A DNA stretch of 64,000 nt from Trochalopteron elliotii (GCA_024734555.1 JANPWX010000097.1:6819832-6883831), one strand, 5' to 3'. Positions 34,101 to 46,400 are shown, counted from the stretch's first letter. Notes: generated by a model from the sequence alone, not told the origin. Made by a program: numbers and translations.

Positions 34101-37100
34101 CAGCAGCAGCAGCTCTGTCACTTAAAGGGTCTGTAGGTTTTGATCCTGGTGGCTCCAAACACAGATTTTATCCTAAGACTGAATGCTGGTCTAAGCTCTG
34201 TCTGGAGCTCAGAAACTTGGTCTGTCAAATGACAAAGTACCCCTTAGCTCCATTCCTGGTGATTTATTCAAAGATGCAAGAATAGCTTTATATAAGTTTT
34301 AAATCCTGATGCAAGGGAAATTAGCCATTGTTTTCCTTCAGGGTCCCAGATCCACAACTATTTGCATTCAAAAATAAAATAAAGTTATGGCCAGCTGTAA
34401 AAATACTAGCTAAAGAAGTTGCAGATGTTCCATGGGGAGCTACTGAAATATTTTGGCACCTTTGCTCTGTCATTAAAAACAAAATGCGATCATTGGTTAG
34501 GGCTGCAATGAGAGTTCAAGTGGACAGAGAAAAACAGGAAAGCATTTAACAGTGCTAACAGTGAATGTGGGTTCAGCCCTACAAAACGTTTGCAAAAGCA
34601 CTGGAAGGACTCCAGCTCCCAAACCCTGTGCTTTACCCTGACTGTGGCATTTAGGTCCTGGAGCATCAGTGGGTGGCTACAGAGAAGATCGGGATCACAG
34701 CACACACCTTTGCTGCACGGACAGTCCCGAGTGTGGGCTACAGACAGCTCAAAACAGGGCTTGGCACAGAATAAGGGATCACAGCAGGCAGGTATAATGG
34801 TCTGACAAATACACTGCTGTGGGTAAACTACTTCTTTCAGCTAAACTTCTTCAACCTAGCTCAAATGTCTCCACAAAACACTACCCCACTTCAAGTTAGC
34901 TCTAATATTGGCAATGGGGATATAGCCTGAAACTCAAAGGAGACCAAATACCTCATAAAAATACAAATAGGGGCCCCCTCGGGCACCCTTGCAATGTTTA
35001 CTCCTAAGAGCAGGGCCTAGGCCATTGTGCATTTTGCAGAAAAGCGTAAATTACTGTGCCTTAGGCCAGCCAGGAGGAACTTCATTCCAAGAATGAATAG
35101 TTCCCGCCTCCAAATTCTTTCATCTTTCTCTGCCTGACTCTTTCTGGCTCATCCCTGGTTTTCCTCTTCTTTCCAGATGCTGTGGGGAAACTCTAAGGAT
35201 TGAAGGATTTTGCCCTAATTCACCCCAAGGGAAAGAAACAAGATACATAGCCAAGTTGGCGAGAAAGATGCAATCAAAGCAAGTCATATGGCCCAGAGAT
35301 AAGGAGGTTCACTGTGTGACATGGTAGCACTTGGGAAAAAAATGGGACTTACTCATTCATAAAAGCCTGCCTTGGAAAAGGAGGCAGAGCCAAGAAGCAG
35401 CAACTGGCCCAGTGCACATTATCACCTTAATGGGAAAGGGGGAACTAGTGTAATGCTTTGTGCAGAAGGCCCAGGTAGCAATATACACATGAACTGTGAC
35501 CACAGAAATATCTGTAGGAGATATCATGTGCTACCACTCACTGATATTCTCCAAGTTAACAGCTGGGCTGACATTAATTAGAAACATTTTTCCCCTTTTC
35601 TAATCTCTAATAGTTCATCTAATCCATGCCAACTGAATTGCAGGGTTTTTCAGAAAAACAGATTGTCAAAAGCTTTTTCGTCTACTGGAGAGGTTTGGAT
35701 AATTGGACATTTCTACTGGAAAATTAATCTCTGATCTAACAGACATCACATAGCTGAGATTTTCCCCAGCGTTCATTTCTGTCCAGACAACTGAGCACCA
35801 TGCTATATTCTCCACAAACAAAATGTCCATCCAAGAAAAAGAGGTTACTGCACTCAGTATAGTACTCAGAATCTTGATATGCCACCAACTATGCATGACA
35901 AATGCTGGAGAGGAGTAAAGCCTACAGGAAGAAAAGAGTGTGCGTGCTCTAGAGAGGCAGAAAGTCCCAGCCCACAATATTCAAGCCCAGTTCCCAATTT
36001 TCTCAGCGTTTCTGCCTTTTTGGATGGGAGTTTGGGTCTGTGTGCATTTTTATGAAGGAGACAAGGAGGAAGGGAGGGAGCCTTTTCTTTGTTCCCAAAC
36101 AACATCTCAGCCCGTCTCAGGCTCACACACCAACATCTAACAAGCAAAGACAAACACCATCACAGCTACACAATGCTTAAGCTTGATTGAATGACGACAA
36201 TTCCACGTTAAAATAAAAAAGAACATCAGAGCTTTCCACAGCTGCATCAACATTATCTATTAAAAAAAGCATGACACTACATGAAGCTTTGGCTGTGCAA
36301 GCCAAGAACCTAAATCAGCCATGGTTTGGAACGAAGCCATCGCTGAATTCTCGTGTAAAGCGATGCTGCCATATTGCTTACTTTCCACTGAGGTTTTCCA
36401 CAAATTAACAGCTGTAGCAGACTCCCAGAAAACAGCAGCTCTTTCCAAGTCTTTCTTCTCTGAAAATGTTGTTTCTTCACTTTATTCTTCCCCATATGGA
36501 AGGGGAGAGGAGGGTAAAAAAAACTCAACAGCCCTATGAAACAAACCCAAAAAAACTCCAGACAGACTGTGAGAAAAATTAATCACAAAGATTGCCTGGA
36601 AAGAGAGCGGTTATCTGTAAAATTAAACCAGTGGTGGGCCCAATTTTTCTTTTTATTATACCAGCATGGTGGGATTGAGAATCAAACCCAGGAAAAATAT
36701 TTCTGGAGCAACCCTTCTGATTTATGACCATCTCAGGCTCTCTGACAAGATCAGAAAACTGCTGGATTCTTTCCAGCTGAGCACCACCAAAGGCCAAATC
36801 ATTCCTATTTAGGGAAAAACAAAACTTCCCTCTGGTTCAGCAAGAACAGTGTTTGGCACCAAGCACAGAGAAAACCGCCTCGTTTCAGCTGGCTTGCTGA
36901 AGTGCAGCTGAGATGGAAAGGTGATACCAGGCTGGTGTGGGTGGCTTCAGATCATACTCTTTCCTCCTGATTGCATCTTGGACATCACTAGGTCCCACAC
37001 AGGGTGATGCAGAGGGATTCATTATGAGTGACAAAAAAACCTCTTAAAGCAAAAGTTATTTGATTTCTAGCATGCACAGATGGCTGTTGACTCACTCGTG

Positions 37101-39589
37101 AGGGGAGTGATGGAACTAGCAGTCTGGCAGAAGCATTGGGACTAGCAGCATTAGAAAATATGGATTCACAGAGCTGGTCAACTTCTGAAGAACTGTGAGC
37201 TATGGTATAGTAAAAGGCAGTCCTTGTGCCTAGAGAAGGGGCTTTCCAGCTGGTGGAGTCCTGGGTTTTGCCTCCTGGTGCCTACCAGCATGATGCAAAG
37301 ATGTCGGTTGTCACTGGTACTTGGGTGTGCCTGCTGACAGCAACACGGGGTGCTTTACACGCACAGCAATATAAGGTCATCCAGGGCACCTGGCACTGTG
37401 CCCTTCAGAGCTTCCTGACCCCAGGGTCACCTCCATGCAACTATTCTACAGACAGACACTTCCAAACTTACGCCAAAGCCAAGTTCTTTTTGGGGAGGGC
37501 TGGGAGGGTGACAGCACCGTGAGCTATCATGGAGAGAAGCTTAGAACCTTGGAAAGTCAACTGAGATGGGCCTGGACCATTGGTTGATGCTGTTACTGAC
37601 TCCTAGGTGACTTACCCTGTGTGTCAGAGGCGGCAGCAGCGCCAAGCCCAAGGGGCCACCACAGGACTGTGCTAGCTCCTCTTCCCCACATGCTGCTGGC
37701 ATGCTCAGTAGGACACAGGAGCCACTCATCACAGTCAGGAAACAGCTACCGCAAACCAGACCTCCCAATTCCAGCCAGCACAGGATGTGATGACTTTGGG
37801 TCAAATGGCAAACTGCACCACATGGTGACTCTTCCAAGTGCACAGCTATCTGGGGAAAGACCTCATCTTGCTGGCAGTCCCCTGCCACAAGAAGTATTTC
37901 TTGTCCTTGTTTTGCTCAGCTTGGCATCTGAAGGCTTGCATATTGTACTTCTGATGCAGACCATGTACAAAATGAACTATTGACAGCCAGTTCTCTATTC
38001 AGGGAAATTTCAGATAATTTTTTTCAAAAGTATGAAATTAATCAGCCTGCTGGAGCACAGGATGCTGCTTCAGCTTCAAGTTCAGAAGCCTCTGCAGTCC
38101 AGGTTGCTACTGACAGTTCCTCAGATTTTGATGTCCATCTTACACACCTGTGATCCCATTGTATTAGCCAGGTCTCGTGTCATCAGTGCTCACTTCACAC
38201 AACAAGCTCAAAAAATAAATATACCTATCTTATCTTTCAAGTATAGCCACTGCCTATGAGTTCCCAAAAAAACCCCAAACCACCAAGTCTACAAGTAATG
38301 CTGGAGAGCAAAGGACCTGATGATTTCTCCTGGCCCAAATTTTCAAAAAACATTGAAATATCCATTTACTAGTGAGGCGTTCTGTCCTCAGTGCACTCCC
38401 AAGCCTTAGAGATGTTCTGTCATACTGTTCACTAATTGTTTTCAGTGTTTGATGTGAGTATTTTTGGCAGTCTGTTTGTCATGAATTGACACTTATTTTG
38501 TCAACCTATCTTCAGCAAAACTGCACACCCTCCCTCCTCGTAGACCTGTCAGAAACATAAAGATTACTCATTGCATATTTCTAAGAAGCTCCTGAAGCCA
38601 GCACTTGGAGTTTGCATAACAACCATTGTCGACAATCCACCTACAGCAGCTTAAAAATACAGATTTGAATGGGTGAAGAGAGGCCAGGAGTTCTCAGAAG
38701 GACGAGTCAGATTGAGGATTTTATTAATAGAACCGGAGGTGTTCTCATGAAGGCAAAAAAAAAAACTCCCCAAAACCCACTCTCTTGCTATCTTAGCTGT
38801 CATCAGCAGTCACCTTTTCAAAAACAGGCAGGCGAGATGCAGAGTATTCCTGTAGATGAGCAAACAGAAAGCTGCTGCAGAAAAACATTGAGAGCAAGAT
38901 GGAGAGCAGCAAGCACCACACATCCTCTCCCAGGTCCTTCTTGGGAAGTGCTGGCTGTCCACTGGCCTTGCTGAAGGGACTTTATCTTTTTTTTTTCAGT
39001 CTAGTGCCACACATTTCACCCCTGAAGGGTTAAATGCCAAAAAAAGGGAACCCACGAGAAAAACACTCACAAAGCTGTTTGTGGCATGGGCTCCAGCACT
39101 CTCTCCAGCAAAATAAAGCAATTATATTAATTGGAGTGCACAATAGACACTCACCAAAACAGCAGATGAATTGATGCAGATCAGTAGCGGCTGTTGGTGA
39201 GGGCAGGGAGGAGGAGCAGGGCACAGGACAGGGAGGATGATGAGGGGCTGGCTGTGTTTCTGCTATGCTGCCGCAGCAGCGCCCTGCCCAGCCCTGCCTC
39301 CAGAGCTCAGCGAGGGGCAGTACAGAATCCTGGCCACCTCCCAGCCCGGGGCTTGCTCCTGCAGGATGACCAACAGAGGAGGTGCTGCCCTGCCAAAGGG
39401 TTTCCCATGCACTTGTGCCACCTTCTCTCAGGTCTTGAGGGAAAGGAGGGACACTGAGGGTGGCCATGAGAATGAGAGGCATGGGCAGGAGAGCCCAGAG
39501 AACAACAGCAACATCAGAGGCGTCATCCAGCCACGTTAAAAACCTCCACTTCGAAAAAACTTCAACACTCTCAGTCTTTTCTGAGCCAA
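31136..39589. other. Noncoding, the emptiest stretch
   Basis: For more than 8 kb I see no transposon, CpG patch or long simple repeat. Frames are at most about 120 codons (37621-37983, +), apart from a 199-codon minus frame (39030-39629) at the end of the segment that has no domain. Minor items are (CAG)4 at 34101-34112, a 12-bp-spaced duplicate of 'gtctaaaact' at 33688 and 33700, and A-runs at 38755-38765 and T-runs at 38989-38998. A 73-codon frame at 34328-34549 follows an acceptor-like 'gttttccttcag', but I recognise no homologue. Confidence 0.5.
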
Positions 39590-39930
39590 ATCCCCAGCCT
39601 GTTACGTTCACCATTAACAATCCCTGCAACTTTCTCAGCCTTGCTGTTTACACAAGCTAGAGCTTTCATACATAAAACTCTTAAATGAAAACATTAAAGA
39701 GCAGCTGGCGCCTCTTGGAAAACTCATAAAAAGTCTGTTTTCAAACAGTGTCGCTTCTATACCATAAATTTCTATATTTCTCACTCCCCTCATTCCTTAT
39801 TTCTAAAGACATTTGCATGAAAACAGGAACTTTGTTTATTAAAGAGTTCATCTGCTCCTGCTGTTAATTTTCCACCTGAAGCCAGAATCCCCCGGGTATG
39901 ACATCATTAGCACAGCTCTGGAAATGATCA
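39590..39930. other. Candidate conserved noncoding block
   Basis: AT-rich unique sequence containing 'caccattaacaatccctgc', a forkhead-like 'ctgtttacac', 'ggcgcctcttgg', 'catttgcatgaaaac' (octamer-like ATTTGCAT) and 'tatgacatcattagc'. Open frames end before it at 39.63-39.66 kb. It shows no repeat similarity. Several unrelated factor-like sites in 300 bp suggest a regulatory element, without proof. Confidence 0.22.
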
Positions 39931-42339
39931 TGAAGTCACAAACAGAGGGTTAGGGCTCCACTCAGAGAATAAACAGCAAGAAGATAGAACCTCTGCCATT
40001 GCCAAACCCCAGATTCTTATCCAGTTTTTCCTGGAGCAACATCCCATCGACTTCAGTGGGACATTGACCAAAATAAGGCTGTCAGCAATTCCTGTTTCAA
40101 CCATTCCTCCCTTCCTGTTCCTGCCTCCAGGGCATGAGGGATTTGCCCTGTGCAGCAGGACTGGGTCAGGAGAAGCCCTGCCCTGGCATGACGCTGGTGC
40201 TCCCAGTTCCACATCCTCACATTGCTTCATGCAGGCAGGGGCAATCCGAGGGGGGCATCACCTCATCCCTGCATCAGTTTCTATGAGTGTCCCCCTTTCC
40301 AGCTACACACCACGATACATCCTGCTTGCTTGAAGCCCATCATGTGGGGATCTCATGCAGTCCAGGAGAGCAGCTGCTGGGATGTGGGAGACCAGAAGGC
40401 AGCCCTGCTGCAGCTGCACATGGGGCTGGCTGTGGGGGAGTGGAGCTGCCCCATAGACAGGAACAGCTGTCTAACAGTGCTGGGGTCTGGGGATGACTGA
40501 GGACACCTGAAGATCAAGAATAAATACCTTTACAGGGAGACCTATAGGAGGGAAAGATATGTTTTTTTGTGCAGAAGCAGAAAAAAGAAACACGGGAGCT
40601 AATATGTCTCCTTGTGTGAGGATGGGAAGACAACGTAAGGATGTCTTTTATTAGAACAGATCCAGCAACACTAATCAAATCTACATTTTCACCTCCTGCT
40701 CCATGAAAAGCACGAGAAAATGACTGTGAGCTTAGAGAGCTTCATTAAATCTCTTTTCACATATAAAATCTGTGACACAGTTGAAGCCCTTCCCTCCCAT
40801 CACCAGGCAAGCAGACCTAATATAGAATTGCTCAGGCCAAACACTGCTGGTTTTTAATCTGATACCTATGCATGCAAGTGGTGTATTTGTCATGTGATGG
40901 CTCCCTGCATGAAGCGTGACGTGTCTGTGATGGGTCTCTGCATGAGTGCCACAATGCTGGGGTGCTGCAGCAGCAAATGTAACCTGGCTCTACACGACCA
41001 GCACTCTCCATCCAGCAGGCTGTGGTAAGCTGGCTGCTTCTCTGCCTGCCTCCCCACCCTGGGCCACGTCAGCAGCTGGTCTGGGCTGCTCAATACTGCT
41101 GTTACAGAGCAGACACCTGAGCAGAGATGTCTGAAAATCTACATACCTGTGAGAATGGGATGTGGCTGAGTGGGACAGAGACAGTCTGGTTTGAAACAAG
41201 GTTATTAATATTGCATGGGGAAGGTGGAGGCAGAATATGGGATTGATCAGATACAGTCCTTAAAGGATTTCTTCAGTTTATCCTTGTACTCTAAGGTTTA
41301 AAATCTTTGCATACATATTGCTACATCTTTATTCAGTGCTGCTGCTGGGATCCTTAACAGTGTTTCAGAAATATTGACTATTTTTTGAATATGAGCAGGT
41401 AATTGTATAGCAGAGGCGAAAGGAAAAAAAACCCCATATGTATTTACTCTTACAAATAAAACCTAAGTTTTTCCCTCAGTGAAATCACTGTGATATGATT
41501 GATCACCACAAAGCTGCTGCATGGTGGCAGTGCTCTGTTTTCATGACCTGATTTGGACTTGGCTGCTGGGAGACACCCACTGTCTGGGGGAGAGCAAGCC
41601 AACGAGTGCTCCAGATGCACGACCACCACGTGCCTCTCCTCCCTCAGCTCTGCCACCAGGTCCCACTCCCCCCAGCTCCCTCCAGAACAGTCCATAGGCA
41701 CCAGAGCCTCCCATTTCCTTCAGTTTGGTCCATTGTTACAGCAAGTCCAAGTGTTTTCCTTGGCATGGGCCAGCAGTCCCATAGCACTGTACTTCCTCCA
41801 CACAGAGTAAGTGTTATTTAACAGCTCTGATTATTTTGGAGAGTTGTTCAGCCTCCTTTTTTGAAAAAAGGAGAATACATTGAAACTGATTGTATTGGCT
41901 CCTTGTGCCTATTTTTTCTGGATGGTCCCCGCTCTCTTTGTATAAAATGTGGGATGCAGATGCAGGCAACTTTTCAAGAAGGCACAGTGCCACTGTCATG
42001 TGTGCCCTGTTTAAAGGAGTTGTCACCTCTGTCAAGATAAGCATGCAAAAAAGGAAAATGCAGGCACACTGGTAAGAGGTGTCCAGTCTCTGCTCTTGGT
42101 CACCCCAGTACGCACCCAACTGAGTCAATAAGGTTTTGGTCCAAAGCAAGTAACAACAGGAAGAGCTGATAAAGTCCCTCTGGGTGCTGTTATTTATCCC
42201 CTTAGCACACCTACTGATAGCATAACTCTAACCTGTCAAAGAAGGGTTGCCCTCATTTCTTGATGTGGATACAGGCAGACAAAGAGTAAATATTTCAGTG
42301 CAACTGAAAGTGTCTCTGACTCATCATATCATCATCATT
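39931..42339. other. Noncoding, no gene seen
   Basis: Open frames reach 111 codons (41814-42149, -) and carry no domain. A donor-like 'cacagagtaagtg' at 41803-41815 sits at the end of an 85-codon + frame, but a matching acceptor with a recognisable peptide is missing. A short (ATC)n run occurs at 42321-42339. Nothing else stands out. Confidence 0.5.
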
Positions 42340-42830
42340 TTTCTGGAAGCCACTGGCTTCATTCTCTCTCCTCAGCCCTTCCCTTAGGACACTTTACTCC
42401 AGGAGTGCTGTATTTTCTCAGAAAATCCCCAATGTTCTTTTTGAGAGTCAGTATTGTTAATTTTAAAGAGCAATCAGGAGTCAAGCCCTCCCTTGCTCTG
42501 CCTTCCAACCCTTGTTTTACCATTTCCTTACTTTCAAGTCCCAGTGTAACAAATGTTCAAGGTCTTCCTCCCACCTGCTTCTCCAAGGCAGTTTTAAATT
42601 AGCCATGATTTCCTTCTCTCCTCAGCTTCTCATTTTTTCCAAAGTCTGTACTATCAAATTCTAACGCCCTCCTTTCCTCTTTGTTATTTGAGGCAGCCCT
42701 GCTTCGTGCTGCTCATTCATGAGGACACTTCCACCCACTCCACTGAGCCAATATTCCCCACCTCTGCTCTGCATAAATGCTTTCATCCCCACATTAGTCT
42801 AGCTCTCACTTCCAGCAGCTGCTTTTTATT
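42340..42830 (+). other. Pyrimidine-rich block, possible old LINE remnant
   Basis: The + strand is strongly enriched in C and T ('ttcattctctctcctcagcc', 'cttccaacccttgttttacc', 'gccctcctttcctctttgtt'). Non-repetitive pyrimidine-rich sequence of this kind is typical of the region before the 3' end of L2/CR1-type LINEs. No diagnostic tail is present here, however. Similar blocks occur at 43840-44080, 44250-44420 and 45830-46220 on the same strand. Confidence 0.25.
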
Positions 42831-42837
42831 TCAGAGA

Positions 42838-42916
42838 GGGGGGTGTGGGGGTTTTTGTTGTTGTTGTTGTTGTTTGTTTGGGGTTTTTTCTTTGTTGGTT
42901 TTTTTTGGTTTGTTTG
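42838..42916 (+). repeat. G/T-only tract with (TTG)6
   Basis: From 42838 to 42889 the + strand contains only G and T. After a single C at 42890 it is again only G and T to 42916. Inside are two G-rich clusters (42838-42851), six TTG units (42855-42872), two TTTG units (42873-42880) and long T runs. The complementary strand is C/A only. This is a strongly strand-asymmetric simple repeat. It is flanked upstream by pyrimidine-rich sequence and downstream by 'catgtgtgtgtctctctctg'. Confidence 0.9.
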
Positions 42917-43375
42917 CATGTGTGTGTCTCTCTCTGTTTTATGGGTAGCCCTTCACACTCTGCAGAGCTGCAGAGTCTTTCTGAAGTGAGTACTTTCTTG
43001 GGAGGAGGGCAGATCATGGCAACAGAAGTGAAGGTTGCTTGCTGGAAAGATCATTTGTTCTCTTGAGTATGAAAAGAAACCTATTGCTGCTAACTTCAAG
43101 TGGGCCCACCCTCTGCTCCAGGCATCTTTACAGCCATGAAAATTACAATGTCACTGGTATTAACAGCATGAAATGGCAACGGCTCACTCCACTACAACTC
43201 CCTGTTCCTGCAGGGATAACAAAAGGAACTTCAAATTAAATTGAGAAGCTGCCTCTCCAGCCAATGCCTCCAGCAATCTTCCCCAGAGGAAAGTGGGGCC
43301 ACAGGGTTTGAGTGGAGAGGTAGTGAACCTCCAGGCTGCTGGAGCCCATGGGGGAGTTAGTGCCAGACCAGCACG

Positions 43376-43604
43376 TTTTTTTTTTTTTTACAATGAGGAT
43401 GGTGAAACACTGAAATGTGTTGCCCAGAGTAGTTGTGGATGCCCCATCCCTGGAAACATTCAAGGTCAGGTTGGACAGGACTCTGGGCAACCTGATCTAG
43501 TTGAAGATACCCTGCTCATTGCAGAGGGTTGAACTACATGACATTTGAATGTCTTTCCAACCCAAACTATTCTATGATTCTGAAATCTGAAATCTGAAAT
43601 CTGG
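43376..43604 (+). mobile_element. CR1 LINE, 5'-truncated 3' end
   Basis: This is the 3' untranslated end of a chicken repeat 1 (CR1) non-LTR retrotransposon in sense orientation. From about 43390 it follows the avian CR1 consensus as I know it: the 'ggtgaaacactg' block, 'ttgcccagagtagttgtgg', 'atgccccatccctggaaac', 'ttcaaggtcaggttgga', 'caacctgatctagttgaag' and 'tttccaacccaaactattc', ending in one clear ATTCTATG unit. It is a dead copy: no reverse transcriptase or endonuclease frame is present, which is the usual result of 5' truncation. A run of T (43376-43389) sits at the truncation point. After ATTCTATG the tail changes to three 7-bp TGAAATC units (43581-43601) instead of further octamers. 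I did not identify a target-site duplication, as is normal for CR1. The family call is secure; the subfamily is not determined. Confidence 0.93.
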
Positions 43605-43839
43605 CAAGCATCCCCATGGGCAGAGCAGGCTGTGTCCGCAGTGTACCAGGAGAGTGATCCATGGAGAGCTGGCACAGGCCAAACAAGCTCCCCCAAGATG
43701 AGTGGGAGGGCTGCTCAGCCAGGCCACAGGCACACCCCTCCAGAGCTCTGCTGGTGTGACACTGGCCAAAGTTACTTCCAGAAAGCAGCTTGGGCTGGAG
43801 CAGTGCTGGGCTCACTCATGGCTTTTCTTCTCCTGGCCT

Positions 43840-44420
43840 GGAGGTGGTCTCATCAGTTTGACAATGTCATCTCACCCCAGCTCTTTGGCTTCTCTCCCAC
43901 TTCCCTGAACTGCCTTGCACCACCACCACAACAGAGGCCCACGGATACCTCCTACCTCCTGCTCCCTCTCACTTCTCTGGGCTTTCATTCTCCAGACTCT
44001 CCTCAAGTCCTCACTTTATTTCTTCTGTTCCCACACAAGGATCCAGGAGCCATAAATGGATCAAGCTGTGGCAAGATCTAAAACTGTCCCATCTTTAAAA
44101 AGCCAGAAATACCCTGCAATCTGTGAGAACTAGCCAGTCCAGCCACCACAGTGACATATCCAGACTTGGGATATAAGGGTTAAACTTGCTTGGCTTCTAA
44201 AATCCCATAATACTTGCGTGCACAGAACTGTTACACTGCAATTTACTCTAAATTGATACTCCATTTATCTGTCCATAGCCTTGGTATCTTGCTGCCCCTG
44301 CACTTCTAAATCACTCTTCTTAGACTCTCCTTATTTAATTTTCCACCTCTTCAAGCAAACCCTTCTGCATACCTCTGCACCCTCATCTCTGAAAATGCTG
44401 CCCCTGTCTCACTTTCCATG
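43840..44420 (+). other. Pyrimidine-rich blocks downstream of CR1
   Basis: Two C/T-rich stretches (about 43840-44080 and 44250-44420) flank a normal-composition gap. Pieces such as 'actctcctcaagtcctcact' and 'cacctcttcaagcaaaccct' resemble the 'ccctcctcaaaacccacttct' part of L2-like LINEs, but only over about 20 bases. An open frame at 43632-44081 (149 codons) passes through CR1-adjacent unique sequence and has no recognisable domain. Confidence 0.22.
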
Positions 44421-45829
44421 CAAACATGTTAAGGCATGGAGCTGAAATGTCATGCCAGAAAAAGCAACCCAGGTTGTTTTGGTACATGCAGTGGTCAGCA
44501 TGCCCTGCTGGAGAGCCTACCAACATGTAACTAATATGCTGAGTTTTGGAGCCAGACAAGTCCTATTCATTCTCTTGTCCAAACCACAGAGACAAGAACA
44601 TCCAGCCTCTCCAACATCTCACAAGTCCTGGGATCGACATGGAGATACACAGAGGGAAAAGCTGAAGAGCCATCAAGCTGCCCAATGATGCCAGCATTAT
44701 GATTGGGGACCTTCTCATGCTTGTAGAAGCAGTCATGCCCCTTACTGGAGTGCGCAGGCTGTGATGTTGGATGGAAGGTATCTTATGTAGATGCAGTAGT
44801 TGAGACCTCCCTCTTGAACATATAGATGAGTTTGACCCACTTCTACTGAGATAAAGAAATCAGAAGAAAGCCTGGGGAAAATGGAATCTGAACGGAGTAA
44901 AAAGAGACATTTACATACAGGGAATAGCTGCAGCACCACAAACCCATTCTTTTTTTTCTGCTAGCCCGCCACACCACTTTGAAAAATCCTTCTCGCTCTG
45001 CAGGCTTTAGTCCTGTGGTCAGGGGAGCAAAGGCACACAGCACTGCATGTTAAACATCCTCTGATGCTCCAGTGGTGATAGAACATTTCAAATCTATGGC
45101 ATGAAAGCCCCTCTCAGACACCAAGGTAATCCTTGCTTTGCTGTGCTTCTTCATGGGCACCAGAATCAGCACAGAAACACATCTGCCTAGGGCTGGCATC
45201 TTTGATTTATTGATTTATTTTGAATATGTTGTTCCTCTTGCACATCTAACTCCCCCCTTCAAGGCCACAAGACCTTTGCACTTTTCTGATGACTTCATCC
45301 TTTGTACTCCGCTCCCACAAGCTATAGGTCAGGGATCGGATGACAGACTTGACCCAAACTGGCTGACAAAGGCTTCTCATCTGCCTGGCATGGCATTCAG
45401 AGAAATCGATTCACTGAGGTGTCAGTGCTGCATTGCATTCAGCAGCAGTTTCTAGACACGCCATGAAAGGCACCAGCACATCTGTGGGTTTATTGACCCA
45501 TTCAGTAGAAACTCCAGTACTGAGCATCCTTCTCAGCTCCCCATGGTCTGAGGGCAAACCTCTCTCCAACCATGTGTGTTATACCGAGTATAAAGAGTAA
45601 AAGTTTCAATTTTGCAGAGTTGCCTTCCCGACATTTTTCACAGGCACCCCTGAGATTCCTTCTAAATGAGAGGAATGCCATGTCTTCCCAGTACCAATGG
45701 ATATTTTATCCCTTTTGCTGTGCAAGTTAGGTGTTCAAGGAGGTACTGGCCAGCATAGAGACAGGTGCAGGTACGCATAGAAATGTGCCACTGCTATTCT
45801 TAAAAGACAAAGCATAAGGTAAAAGCATC
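44421..45829. other. Noncoding, no gene seen
   Basis: Frames are 105 codons or fewer, with no domain. Near 45200-45224 the 8-bp unit TGATTTAT is repeated twice and partly a third time. A C/T-richer part at 45225-45320 may belong to the same family of pyrimidine-rich blocks as those on either side. Confidence 0.5.
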
Positions 45830-46220
45830 CTCAGATAAAGTCACCTTTCCCTCCAGCTCATGTCATCTTCAGGCACAAAGGTCAGCCCTGGACTTCCTTT
45901 GTAATCTTGCTCCATCTTGCCACTGAACCAGATTTTATCCCTCCACAAAGTCCATCCACAGCATCTTCTCTATTTATCAATACTTCCCTGAGCATCTATG
46001 TTCTCTATTTTCCTTCTCAAGTCCTTATGAACTCATTTAGCACTTTTGCTGGTTTGCTTGTTAATAATTCTCTATTCCTCTATTCTTTCTCACTTTTTCC
46101 AGGCAGAAGGAGGGAACACGCCTTCTCAGAATTAGCAGCCCTGTCCAGGAGTGTATCTCATCAGTGGGCAAGTGTTAATGTCCTGCTGGTGTCCTTAACC
46201 CTCTGCCCTCAAACACCACC
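45830..46220 (+). other. Pyrimidine-rich block
   Basis: C/T-rich on the + strand with 'ttttccttctcaagtcctta' (compare 'ctcctcaagtcctcacttt' at 44000) and 'attctttctcactttttcc'. It contains an open frame of 112 codons (45907-46245), Ser/Leu/Phe-rich as expected from pyrimidine bias and not a recognised protein. Confidence 0.22.
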
Positions 46221-46284
46221 CACTTGGCAACAGGGCACTTCTTAATAAGGCCACCTCACAATAGAAACCAGGTGCCATAACAGC

Positions 46285-46400
46285 AATATAAGTTTTCTCA
46301 ATTCGTAAAATATGCAAAGGATTATGTTCCAGTACTTGGGGTTTCTTCACCAGCTGCCCAGTGTGATAAATTTAAAGATTCATTTATGATAGATGACAGT
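46285..46400 (+). mobile_element. Possible MIR-like fragment, sense (weak)
   Basis: 'gttttctcaattcgtaaaat' resembles 'gtttcctcatctgtaaaatg' of sense MIR. About 70 bp later, 'agtgtgataaatttaaagat' resembles 'tgtgaggattaaatgagat'. The 'gcaaaggattatgttccagt' between them could be the decayed 'ggggataataatagtac' block. Only two or three blocks are visible and all are heavily mutated, so this may be chance. Confidence 0.25.

Noticed and set aside
34328..34549. 73-codon + frame after an acceptor-like 'gttttccttcag'
   Set aside because: The peptide matches no family I recognise and no donor is placed to close an exon. It could be tested with junction reads.
39030..39629. 199-codon minus-strand frame
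   Set aside because: GC-driven openness with + frames over the same bases (39194-39539). No family resemblance was seen.
41803..41815. Donor-like 'cacagagtaagtg' at the end of an 85-codon frame
   Set aside because: GTAAGT occurs repeatedly by chance in the window (for example near 11946, 15363, 23098, 28303 and 55796). No coding peptide supports this one.
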